A DNA stretch of 54,107 nt from a virus. Shown piece after piece: positions 23,085 to 29,122 of this stretch. How positions within the stretch are numbered: the first letter of the stretch is position 1; each line of letters opens with the position of its first letter. The position numbers and the translations under genes are program-made. The stretch lies in IMG/VR virus record IMGVR_UViG_3300005617_000340, positions 1 to 54,107 of that record; one strand, given 5' to 3'. The notes under the pieces were generated by a model. The model had not been told where the DNA came from. It was given only the letters and a program-made list of their open reading frames with translations, and made no database searches.

Positions 23085-23411
23085 ATGAACGATTTGATTT
23101 ACAAGGGCATTGTCTTTGGTGTGAAAGGCAAGAACAGAGCCGTAGCGCCCAACGATCTCGTAGAATTAGTCGTTGGGAATGTCCTAGCTGAAATCCCAGG
23201 AATACAAGTCAGACAAGTAAAGATTCATCCAGATGGAAGTCTGGAAGCTTGGGGAGAATTAGCTCGGAAGCACCCGAGAGGCAAACCATTTGTTGAATCT
23301 GCTCTTGAGGAAATACGACTGATTCTTGATGGCGCCGGCTTCATCGTATCGGCAATAGACGCCGACATAGATGATGTCGAGTTAGATAGAGGCCCAACAG
23401 CGTTGGATTAG
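23085..23411 (+). CDS. Hypothetical protein (108 aa)
   Basis: 108 residues, MNDLIYKGIVFGVKGKNRAV..., alternating beta and helix (LARKHPRGKPFVESALEEIRLIL, AIDADIDDVELD). No known motif. Preceded by the dyad at 23056 and followed four bases later by tRNA-Arg(CCT). Confidence 0.72.
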   Translation: MNDLIYKGIVFGVKGKNRAVAPNDLVELVVGNVLAEIPGIQVRQVKIHPDGSLEAWGELARKHPRGKPFVESALEEIRLILDGAGFIVSAIDADIDDVELDRGPTALD

Positions 23412-23414
23412 ATC

Positions 23415-23488
23415 GGGGGTGTAACTCAAATGGACAGAGTACAGGTTTCCTAAACCTGCTGTTGCGGGTTCGAGTCCCGCCATCCCCT
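23415..23488 (+). tRNA. tRNA-Arg(CCT)
   Basis: Acceptor GGGGGTG/CATCCCC, anticodon stem CAGGT/ACCTG with loop TTCCTAA, T loop TTCGAGT, U73. Confidence 0.92.
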
Positions 23489-23506
23489 TAACATTGAAGC
23501 CCGGGT

Positions 23507-23606
23507 GCTGGTCTAATCCTTTGAAAGTAGGATTCGGGAGGAACGATTAGCAGGGGCCGGCTAGCTGCTAGTCGCTGGCTAAGAAGGAACCCCTTAGCGG
23601 ACCAGC
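23507..23606 (+). ncRNA. Structured spacer RNA f
   Basis: 100 bases closed by GCTGGTC/GACCAGC with at least two inner hairpins: AATCCT/AGGATT (23515-23535) and GCTAAG/CTTAGC (around 23578-23597). Located between tRNA-Arg and a small gene. Unknown class. Confidence 0.5.
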
Positions 23607-23615
23607 TTGAACATT

Positions 23616-23753
23616 ATGGAAAAGCAAATCTGTGAAGTCTGTAACGAAGAGATCGGACCAAAAGAATTCCTATGCGGCTGTGAAAGATGCGCCCGCCTGT
23701 TTGGTCCGTGCTGCAATACAGAATCAGACAACTACTGTGTTGATTGCGCGTGA
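23616..23753 (+). CDS. Small zinc-finger-like protein (45 aa)
   Basis: MEKQICEVCNEEIGPKEFLC..., 45 residues with nine Cys in CxxC-like pairs (CEVC, CGCERC, CC, CVDC), a compact binuclear zinc finger. Starts 10 bases after structured RNA f. Confidence 0.62.
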   Translation: MEKQICEVCNEEIGPKEFLCGCERCARLFGPCCNTESDNYCVDCA

Positions 23754-23760
23754 GGACAGA

Positions 23761-23958
23761 ATGAAAGAATTCACAATAAGATTGAAAATCAACGATTTGA
23801 TTATTCCGATATCAGTCAAGGGAGAGTGCATTTCAATAGAAGAAGGCAATCTCTTGGTCATCGCGAATAACGAACTTATATGGGCGGCTGCTCCTGGTCA
23901 TTGGGCGACGTTTGCAGAAGAGTCGACTGCCCATCCAGCAGCCGAGATAGAAAGTTAA
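23761..23958 (+). CDS. Small hypothetical protein (65 aa)
   Basis: 65 residues from MKEFTIRLKINDLIIPISVK with GAGG upstream. Beta-rich (GECISIEEGNLLVIANNEL). The stop overlaps, tail to tail, the stop of the leftward gene at 23955. Confidence 0.65.
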   Translation: MKEFTIRLKINDLIIPISVKGECISIEEGNLLVIANNELIWAAAPGHWATFAEESTAHPAAEIES

Positions 23959-24113
23959 TCGGGAAGAACGGCCCCGGTGACAGGATCCCGGTTGAGATAG
24001 AAAGTTGCCTTGCCTTCCAGATCAATGAAAGCAATCCAACTCATATCTTCCGGTTCAATCCAGCCAGCCCAATGATCGTTCTGCGAATAGCGGCCGACTT
24101 TGATGTTCTGCAT
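23955..24113 (-). CDS. Small leftward protein (52 aa)
   Basis: MQNIKVGRYSQNDHWAGWIE..., 52 residues ending DPVTGAVLPD on the minus strand within an otherwise rightward block. The phrases WIEPEDMSWIAFID and TFYLNRD resemble small phage proteins I recall, which makes it credible despite a weak ribosome site. Confidence 0.6.
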   Translation of the reverse strand: MQNIKVGRYSQNDHWAGWIEPEDMSWIAFIDLEGKATFYLNRDPVTGAVLPD

Positions 24114-24127
24114 GGAGGTAGCCTATC

Positions 24128-24322
24128 ATGATCGCTCAAAAGGCAAAAGCAGGTTATCTCATTCTCTGTATCATAGGTGGCTGCTTGATGATTGGCATGA
24201 CTTTAATAGCCGCCTTTTTCAGGATCGAGAGTGTCCTTATCAAGATTATTCTTTCCGCAATTATAGTGATTGGTTGTGCTTGTTTCGCAATAGGATTTTA
24301 CAAACAAAATATGGTTGGGTAG
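24128..24322 (+). CDS. Two-helix membrane protein, stop inside tRNA-Phe
   Basis: 64 residues with two transmembrane helices (GYLILCIIGGCLMIGMTLIA and IILSAIIVIGCACFAIGF). Its TAG stop (24320-24322) is bases 8-10 of tRNA-Phe. Function unknown. Confidence 0.7.
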   Translation: MIAQKAKAGYLILCIIGGCLMIGMTLIAAFFRIESVLIKIILSAIIVIGCACFAIGFYKQNMVG

Positions 24323-24389
24323 CTCATTTTGGAAGAGCGCTGGTCTGAAAAACCAGAGGTGGCGAGTTCGAATCTCGCTCCAACCACCA
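24313..24389 (+). tRNA. tRNA-Phe(GAA), CCA encoded
   Basis: Acceptor GGTTGGG/TCCAACC, anticodon stem CTGGT/ACCAG with loop CTGAAAA, A73 followed by an encoded CCA. Overlaps the end of the preceding gene. Confidence 0.93.
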
Positions 24390-24408
24390 TTTCTAAACGG
24401 AGGCAACA

Positions 24409-25069
24409 ATGGAAACAGCAGTCATTGAAGTGCGAGCGGCAGAGGGCGGTGACGACGCCAAGCTGCTTGTAACCGACCAAATCAGAGCCTATATGTATGC
24501 CGCGCAGCGGAGGCATCTTTAGGGTTGAGCTCATAGACGAACGGCCAGGATTTGCAGCATTGACGCTCGAAGGCCCTAAAGCCTATGAGATATTCAAACA
24601 AGAAGCAGGCGGGCACCGATGGCAAAGAATTCCTCCAACTGAAAAACGTGGCAGAGTCCAGACGTCAACCGTCACAGTAGCGATCTTTGAAATCAAAGAT
24701 AGTAAGAATCCTGATTTAACGGACATCGAGATCCGAACGACCCGCGGTACTGGTCCAGGAGGGCAGCATAAGAACACAACAGAAAGTTGTGTGATTGCAA
24801 CCCACCGTCCAACCGGACTACAAGCCAGAGCAGATATGCGCTCTCAACATCAAAGCAAAGCGATGGCACTGAAGATCCTGACTGCCAAACTCTTAGACAG
24901 AGACAAGCAGATAACACAGGAGACGCAAGCAGCCGATCGACGAAAGCAGGTTGGAAGCGGAATGCGTGGTGATAAAATCAGGACATACAGCAGCCGGCAC
25001 AATCATGTGGTGGATCATCGCACAGGAAAGCGCTGGAAACTAAACGCCTGGATACGCGGAGAATGGTAA
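24409..25069 (+). CDS. Short RF1-like peptide chain release factor, made by +1 frameshift at CUU UAG
   Basis: Strong ribosome site (ACGGAGG) then METAVIEVRAAEGGDDAKLL, matching the EIRAGxGGDEA region of RF1/RF2. Frame 0 stops at UAG 24520-24522 right after CUU 24517-24519. The +1 frame continues RVELIDERPGFAALTL... to 25069, giving a 219-residue protein. It has GGHRWQRIPPTEKRGRVQTS (P-x-T as in RF1, not SPF as in RF2) and GPGGQHKNTTES (GGQ peptidyl-release motif), then a basic C-terminus. The N-terminal RF domain 1 is absent. The junction carries GGAGG, three bases, CUU, stop, as in bacterial prfB. Expected to release peptides at UAG/UAA and to sense its own activity at the UAG. Domain-1-less relatives (RF-H/ICT1 type) act in ribosome rescue, which is an alternative role. 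Confidence 0.9.
24508..24522 (+). promoter_or_regulatory. Programmed +1 frameshift site
   Basis: CGGAGG (internal Shine-Dalgarno) followed by CAU, then CUU and UAG. Spacing from the Shine-Dalgarno to the slippery CUU equals that in E. coli prfB, where the stop is UGA. Skipping the U of UAG puts ribosomes in the downstream frame. Confidence 0.85.
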
Positions 25070-25072
25070 TAT

Positions 25073-25144
25073 TGCGGGGTAGCTTAATGGTAGAGCGCCT
25101 GTCTTTGGAACAGGTCTATGAGAGTTCGACCCTCTCCCCCGTAG
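25073..25144 (+). tRNA. tRNA-Gln(TTG)
   Basis: Acceptor TGCGGGG/CCCCGTA, anticodon stem CCTGT/ACAGG with loop CTTTGGA, T arm GAGAG-TTCGACC-CTCTC, G73. Confidence 0.92.
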
Positions 25145-25148
25145 CTTT

Positions 25149-25222
25149 GGTCCTGTAGGTTAGATGGATAAACCGCAGCCCTGCGAAGGCTGAGAGCGCA
25201 GGTTCGAGTCCTGCCAGGATCA
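25149..25222 (+). tRNA. tRNA-Arg(GCG)
   Basis: Acceptor GGTCCTG/CAGGATC, anticodon stem CAGCC/GGCTG with loop CTGCGAA, A73. G34 Arg tRNA for CGC/CGU instead of the usual bacterial ACG. Confidence 0.9.
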
Positions 25223-25228
25223 TTTGAT

Positions 25229-25301
25229 GCCGGTGTAGCTCAGTTGGCAGAGCGCCAGTTTTGTAAATTGGATGTCGGGGGTTCGAAGCCCTCCACCGGC
25301 C
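25229..25301 (+). tRNA. tRNA-Thr(TGT)
   Basis: Acceptor GCCGGTG/CACCGGC, anticodon stem CCAGT/ATTGG with loop TTTGTAA, T loop TTCGAAG. Confidence 0.92.
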
Positions 25302-25322
25302 TATTTCTGAAGGGAGAATAAT

Positions 25323-25526
25323 ATGATCCTCGAAGGCGTCCTTTTAGCTAACGTCCTACACAGCATAATGTGGTATGACTACACTGAAAAGGGGTTCCAA
25401 TTTACGAAAGGAGGATCGAACATGCAAAAGCCCGAAGAGACCAATGAAGTTGTCTCTAACGAACTCGAACTCGAGATCGAAGAGATTGAAGAGATGATCG
25501 CTCCCGGCGCAATGTTGTCTGACTGA
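25323..25526 (+). CDS. Small acidic protein with two in-frame starts
   Basis: 67 residues from 25323 (AAGGGAG upstream). A second in-frame ATG at 25422 has a perfect AAAGGAGG site and would give 34 residues, MQKPEETNEVVSNELELEIE... The C-terminus (EEIEEMIAPGAMLSD) is strongly acidic and leader-peptide-like, but no modifying enzyme is nearby, so a RiPP call is not supported. Confidence 0.6.
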   Translation: MILEGVLLANVLHSIMWYDYTEKGFQFTKGGSNMQKPEETNEVVSNELELEIEEIEEMIAPGAMLSD

Positions 25527-25531
25527 AAGCC

Positions 25532-25596
25532 GTGCTGTAGATCGCCAGCGTGGTCCCTAATGATCCTAGTACGGCGCGGTTGTCGATCTACAGCAC
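25532..25596 (+). ncRNA. Structured spacer RNA g, 13-bp perfect stem
   Basis: GTGCTGTAGATCG pairs perfectly with CGATCTACAGCAC around a 39-base apical region (CCAGCGTGG ... CGGCGCGG). It has only a short TTTA after it, so a terminator is unlikely. Lies between a small gene and tRNA-Gly. Confidence 0.5.
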
Positions 25597-25602
25597 TTTA
25601 AT

Positions 25603-25674
25603 GCGGGTGAAGCTCAACGGTCGAGCACTAGCCTTCCAAGCTAGGTCTTGCGGGTTCGAATCCCGTCACCCGCT
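25603..25674 (+). tRNA. tRNA-Gly(TCC)
   Basis: Acceptor GCGGGTG/CACCCGC, anticodon stem CTAGC/GCTAG with loop CTTCCAA, T arm GCGGG-TTCGAAT-CCCGT, U73. Confidence 0.92.
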
Positions 25675-25683
25675 TACTTCTTT

Positions 25684-26082
25684 ATGACACCAAACGAACA
25701 ACTGCAAGCAATCTACGATTCCCTACCGACCATAGAGTGCCAACGAAAATGCCGCGCGGCATGTGGTCCCATATCAATGTCCAACATTGAATGGACTCGA
25801 CTTCGAGAAGCGACGTTCTTCCGCACCCTGGAAGGCGAGCGATTAAACAACACCGAGATCCTTTTAGTCTCGAACAGCGAAGGACGAGTCGATGGCGACA
25901 TTGCCTGTCCTCTCCTGACCATAGACGGCCGCTGTTCAGTCTATAAGCATCGACCCCTGATCTGTCGTCTATTCGGAGTCGTAAAGAAATTACAGTGTCC
26001 ATTCGGATGCGAGCCTTCAAGATGGCTCTCTGACGAAGAAGCATTCAAAATGCTCGAACAGATAAGGACATTGGAATTATGA
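25684..26082 (+). CDS. YkgJ-type (CxxCxxCC) metal-binding protein
   Basis: 132 residues from MTPNEQLQAIYDSLPTIECQ. N-terminal ECQRKCRAACG and the ACPLLTIDGRCSVYKHRPLI-CRLFG block with a closing CPFGC fit the YkgJ/UPF0153 zinc- or iron-chelating family. Family role is metal binding, mechanism unclear. Overlaps the next gene (ATGA). Confidence 0.85.
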   Translation: MTPNEQLQAIYDSLPTIECQRKCRAACGPISMSNIEWTRLREATFFRTLEGERLNNTEILLVSNSEGRVDGDIACPLLTIDGRCSVYKHRPLICRLFGVVKKLQCPFGCEPSRWLSDEEAFKMLEQIRTLEL

Positions 26083-26330
26083 AAGTAACAAGCAGCGAAA
26101 AAATATGCACGGAATGGCGAGTCGACTTGCGAGTCAATGGATTTTATAAAGAAATCCTCGATGGCAAAGCACTATTCAAGTGGTGCTGCGGACGCCGGAT
26201 GCGGAGAATTTCGGGATACCAACAAGTTAGGGGAAAGACTTATCATTTAGGATACGGCACTCCATTAGTTGTTGGTTGGTATTGCGAAGTTTGTGAAAGA
26301 AGAGAAGAGAATTCAGCAGAAATGCTATAA
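26079..26330 (+). CDS. Hypothetical protein with Cys pairs (83 aa)
   Basis: 83 residues, MKVTSSEKICTEWRVDLRVN..., with WCCGRRM and CEVCERR, a likely zinc ribbon. The stop abuts tRNA-Val. Confidence 0.68.
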   Translation: MKVTSSEKICTEWRVDLRVNGFYKEILDGKALFKWCCGRRMRRISGYQQVRGKTYHLGYGTPLVVGWYCEVCERREENSAEML

Positions 26331-26407
26331 GCCCGGTTAGCTCAACCAGGTAGAGCGCTGGTCCTACAAACCAGATGTTATAGGTTCAACTCCTATACCG
26401 GGTACCA
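26331..26407 (+). tRNA. tRNA-Val(TAC) with C33, CCA encoded
   Basis: Acceptor GCCCGGT/ACCGGGT, anticodon stem CTGGT/ACCAG with loop CCTACAA (C at position 33), T arm ATAGG-TTCAACT-CCTAT, A73 then encoded CCA. The only Val tRNA in the window. Confidence 0.85.
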
Positions 26408-26411
26408 TTTT

Positions 26412-26648
26412 ATGAATGAAACGCCGCTGAGTGACGAGCAGTTAAATCTCGTCTGTAAGATAGGACAAGGCGACAACTGTTGTAGCTATATCGCCTGCCT
26501 GCCACCGTTCGAATTCGTGTGCGCCAAACAAATGCCAGACATCTTCTTAGCCATAGAGCGACGGAGAGCGGAAGGAACAATGTCAGCTAAGGGCGACAAT
26601 TGCTCTGGACCCCCAAACTACATCGCGAGGATCGAAAATGCAGTGTGA
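26412..26648 (+). CDS. Hypothetical protein (78 aa)
   Basis: 78 residues, MNETPLSDEQLNLVCKIGQG..., five Cys, no membrane segment. Overlaps the next gene by 11 bases. No family recognised. Confidence 0.65.
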   Translation: MNETPLSDEQLNLVCKIGQGDNCCSYIACLPPFEFVCAKQMPDIFLAIERRRAEGTMSAKGDNCSGPPNYIARIENAV

Positions 26649-26928
26649 TCAATGTGAAGGAATCGCTGTCTGGGATGGTTGTTCAATGAGCACATTAATG
26701 GGTGCTATGTACAATCTCAAAACCGGACACAAACATGATGACAACTGTCTAACTAGAATCTATGTTTGCAACCAGAATTCGGAGCATCAGATAAAGGTCA
26801 GCATACGCCGACGATGCGAAACACCCGGTTGCGAATGGCGTGGAAAAGAAACTTGCTTTTGCCATCCCGGTACAAAACTTGATGATGGCCTGACTAAGGA
26901 AAGTCATGAAGGACACTCAAACGATTAA
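26638..26928 (+). CDS. Cys-rich hypothetical protein (96 aa)
   Basis: 96 residues, MQCDQCEGIAVWDGCSMS..., with CDQC, CETPGCEWRG and CFCH, probably two zinc sites. Overlaps both neighbours. Confidence 0.65.
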   Translation: MQCDQCEGIAVWDGCSMSTLMGAMYNLKTGHKHDDNCLTRIYVCNQNSEHQIKVSIRRRCETPGCEWRGKETCFCHPGTKLDDGLTKESHEGHSND

Positions 26929-27478
26929 GGCAGTACTCAACAAAGAGCAATTGAAGACAACAGAGTCGGTCGGGCGCCGACGAGTGGAATACGCGATCAA
27001 CCACGGTCTTAGAAAGACACGAGGCGGTCTCGATCCTCATGAACGCGGCGCCGCCGAACGACACATTCTCGGAGCGGCATCAGAATACGCAGTAGCGTGG
27101 AAGACCAATCTCTTCTGGCATGAACACATCGGCGACATCGATGCGCGTGATGTAGGCGATCTGATCGAAGTGAGATATGTAAATGATTGGGAACGACGTT
27201 TGATCTTGCATGAGGACAGCGCAGACGACGCACCATTTGTTCTCGTAGTCGCCGAACCGCCAGTCTTTACATTGCGTGGTTGGATAATGGCCTCGGATGG
27301 CAAGCGCAAAGACTGGTGGCAAGATCCAACGAGGAACGGACGTCACGCCTTCTTCGTACCAACGAACCAGTTGAGACCTATGGTAGAGATATTCTGGGTC
27401 ATTGAAGATTTCCGTACCGCTCGTCTCAACGCAACTGTGCCGCCGCGCGCCGCAGCCGGCACCGAATGGTTTAGCTGA
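26906..27478 (+). CDS. Conserved phage hypothetical protein (190 aa)
   Basis: 190 residues, MKDTQTIKAVLNKEQLKTTE... The order ERHILGAASEYAVAW, DVGDLIEVRYV, RRLILHEDSADDAPFVLVV, RGWIM and KDWWQDP...AFFVP matches a protein common in phages that I recall as having a nuclease-like alpha/beta fold. Catalysis not proven. Confidence 0.72.
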   Translation: MKDTQTIKAVLNKEQLKTTESVGRRRVEYAINHGLRKTRGGLDPHERGAAERHILGAASEYAVAWKTNLFWHEHIGDIDARDVGDLIEVRYVNDWERRLILHEDSADDAPFVLVVAEPPVFTLRGWIMASDGKRKDWWQDPTRNGRHAFFVPTNQLRPMVEIFWVIEDFRTARLNATVPPRAAAGTEWFS

Positions 27479-27648
27479 TGGGAACACTGAGCGAGCCTGT
27501 AAAGATCGAAGGCAAATGTCCGAAGTGCGGTGATGATTCTCAACATACGTATCAAATCTGGACTTCGTATGACGAAGCCTTCGAAGATGAAAAGCACAAG
27601 TGCGGAGCCTGCAACTTTATCTGGTGGATTGACGGCATAGATTCATGA
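27478..27648 (+). CDS. Small zinc-ribbon protein (56 aa)
   Basis: MGTLSEPVKIEGKCPKCGDD..., 56 residues with CPKCG and CGAC pairs. Start overlaps the previous TGA and its own TGA overlaps the HNH start, a coupled trio. Confidence 0.7.
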   Translation: MGTLSEPVKIEGKCPKCGDDSQHTYQIWTSYDEAFEDEKHKCGACNFIWWIDGIDS

Positions 27649-27978
27649 CCGAAGTTCGAAAAGGCAAGAGGCGAAAGATTCTCGAACGAGACGGACACCG
27701 ATGCTGGTATTGCGGCCGACCTTTGAAGAGAATTCTAGGCCATCATCCGCACAGATTAGATAAACTCACATTGGATCATCAGGAAGCGAAATGTAGGGGC
27801 GGTTCAAGCTCTATGACCAATCTCGTCGCCTCCTGTTTTGAATGCAACCAGGCCAAAGGACTTAGATGTCGAAGCCTACCGCGCAAAGCTGGAGATGGAC
27901 CTGCCAACCGGCGAGCGTGTTATATTCTGGGGTGAAAAGATGCGCGATGATCTGATCGCCGCACTCTGGTATGAATAG
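27645..27978 (+). CDS. HNH endonuclease with an apparent +1 frameshift
   Basis: Frame 0 gives MTEVRKGKRRKILERDGHR..., with CWYCG, LTLDHQEAKCRGGSSSMTNL and CFECNQAKG (complete HNH core), then an unlikely basic tail to a stop at 27935. Shifting +1 at CTT 27861-27863 continues DVEAYRAKLEMDLPTGERV-IFWGEKMRDDLIAALWYE, which looks like the natural end. AAAGGA stands directly before CTT. Either a mutation, a sequencing error or recoding. The catalytic core is complete in either case. Confidence 0.72.
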
Positions 27979-27986
27979 GAGAGGTC

Positions 27987-28019
27987 ATGCGAAAGTCACG
28001 ACTGAACGCTCCATGTTAG
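27987..28019 (+). CDS. Possible 10-residue leader peptide
   Basis: ATG with GGAGAGG three bases upstream encodes MRKSRLNAPC and stops at TAG 28017-28019, inside the left arm of the hairpin at 28009-28034. Translating ribosomes would open that hairpin. Confidence 0.4.
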   Translation: MRKSRLNAPC

Positions 28020-28034
28020 GAAACTAACATGGAG
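28009..28034 (+). promoter_or_regulatory. GAAA-tetraloop hairpin sequestering a ribosome site
   Basis: CTCCATGTTAG and CTAACATGGAG form a perfect 11-bp stem with a GAAA loop. The right arm contains GGAG of the Shine-Dalgarno for the gene at 28041, so translation is blocked when folded. A protein-binding or leader-coupled translational operator is likely. Confidence 0.7.
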
Positions 28035-28040
28035 GTTCTT

Positions 28041-28343
28041 ATGAGTCGATCGTACAGGAAGCGTCCTTTCTTTGGTGCGTGCAAAGACCAAAGACAGAGC
28101 GAAAAACGAGACAAACAGCTTGCTAATCGCGCGCTGCGACGAGCATTCAGAAACGCAATACATAGAGATCCGGAACTGAGTGTTCCACCATTGATCCGAG
28201 AAGTCAGCAACGTCGACAACTTCGTATCTGATGGTGGCAAAGGCTGGAAAGGATACAGAAAGTATCCAGTTTGGGATGAATTCAATCAGGAGTTCATGAA
28301 GTGGTATGGGCCTGAAGCCTACGCCAAAATGATGAGAAAGTAG
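28041..28343 (+). CDS. Basic hypothetical protein (100 aa)
   Basis: 100 residues from MSRSYRKRPFFGACKDQRQS, placed five bases after the sequestered GGAGG. Very basic N-terminus, then aromatic-rich (GKGWKGYRKYPVWDEF, FMKWYGPEAYAKMMRK). Possibly a nucleic-acid-binding protein that represses its own mRNA (inference from the hairpin). Stop abuts tRNA-Thr. Confidence 0.75.
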   Translation: MSRSYRKRPFFGACKDQRQSEKRDKQLANRALRRAFRNAIHRDPELSVPPLIREVSNVDNFVSDGGKGWKGYRKYPVWDEFNQEFMKWYGPEAYAKMMRK

Positions 28344-28416
28344 GCCGGTGTAGCTCAATTGGCAGAGCGCCTGTTTCGTAAATAGGAGGTTGTGGGTTCG
28401 AGTCCCACCATCGGCC
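28344..28416 (+). tRNA. tRNA-Thr(CGT)
   Basis: Acceptor GCCGGTG/CATCGGC, anticodon stem CCTGT/ATAGG with loop TTCGTAA, T arm GTGGG-TTCGAGT-CCCAC. Confidence 0.92.
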
Positions 28417-28427
28417 CCAGGATTGTT

Positions 28428-28982
28428 ATGAACGTACTAAGCCGACAAGTTCTGTTGCTCAATGCCTCATACGAAGCACTCGGCACAATCAAGACTCGCA
28501 GGGCTATTACTCTCATCTGGAAGGGTGCCGCAGAATTGGTTGTTCGCGATGAGGAAAAAATTGTTCATTCAGCGCATTCCGAATTCCCGGCGCCGAGTGT
28601 CATTCGCCTGACGTGTTATGTGGCAGACATAGCCGGCAAACAGCGACGTTCCAGCACGAAGAAGAACAGAATTCTCATGCGAGACAAGTATCGCTGCCAG
28701 TATTGCGGAGTAAAGGGTGGAAATTTCGACTTGACCGTCGACCACCTGCTTCCGAGATCCCGGGGCGGTACTACTTCTCCCGAGAATCTAGTAGCAGCCT
28801 GCTTTGCATGTAATCAGAGAAAGGGAGACCGAACTCCGGAAGAGGCCAGGATGCCGTTGTTGAAGAATCCTGCGGCCTTAACTTACGGGATGGATCGACA
28901 GATATTGGGACACGAATCTGAGGTTCGTCGCGAGTGGAGAAAGTATCTCTTCCTCGAGGATGCACAAGAGGGCGCGGCATAG
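28428..28982 (+). CDS. HNH endonuclease, bacterial type
   Basis: 184 residues from MNVLSRQVLLLNASYEALGT. An N-terminal RRAITLIWKGAAELV domain, then CQYCGVKGGNFDLTVDHLLP-RSRGG and CFACNQRKGDRTPEEA, the complete HNH core typical of the stand-alone bacterial/phage family. The TAG stop abuts structured RNA h. Confidence 0.9.
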   Translation: MNVLSRQVLLLNASYEALGTIKTRRAITLIWKGAAELVVRDEEKIVHSAHSEFPAPSVIRLTCYVADIAGKQRRSSTKKNRILMRDKYRCQYCGVKGGNFDLTVDHLLPRSRGGTTSPENLVAACFACNQRKGDRTPEEARMPLLKNPAALTYGMDRQILGHESEVRREWRKYLFLEDAQEGAA

Positions 28983-29095
28983 ATGCAAAGGCGCGACAGC
29001 ACTGCTAGCACCGACTGAACTTAGTAGCAGACGACCCTACATAGGGCAACGTTATAAGTGGAAGTATCAGTTCAGCCCGGTAAGCGCCTTTGCAT
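28983..29095 (+). ncRNA. Pseudoknotted structured RNA h
   Basis: Outer 12-bp perfect stem ATGCAAAGGCGC/GCGCCTTTGCAT. Inside, CTGAACT/AGTTCAG forms a second helix, CCCTA/TAGGG a hairpin, and CTGCTA can pair TAGCAG across the second helix (pseudoknot). TTTTG follows the outer stem. A compact, stable RNA of unknown class just upstream of the Ubl/Ro cluster promoter. Confidence 0.6.
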
Positions 29096-29122
29096 TTTGT
29101 TCGACTGGTAATACGATTTCTG

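Noticed and set aside
25422-25526. RiPP precursor peptide
   Set aside because: The acidic leader-like sequence is suggestive, but there is no modifying enzyme, protease or transporter in the window.
27037-27597. Several leftward frames opposite the 26906 gene
   Set aside because: Overlapping shadows of a coherent rightward protein that matches a known phage family.
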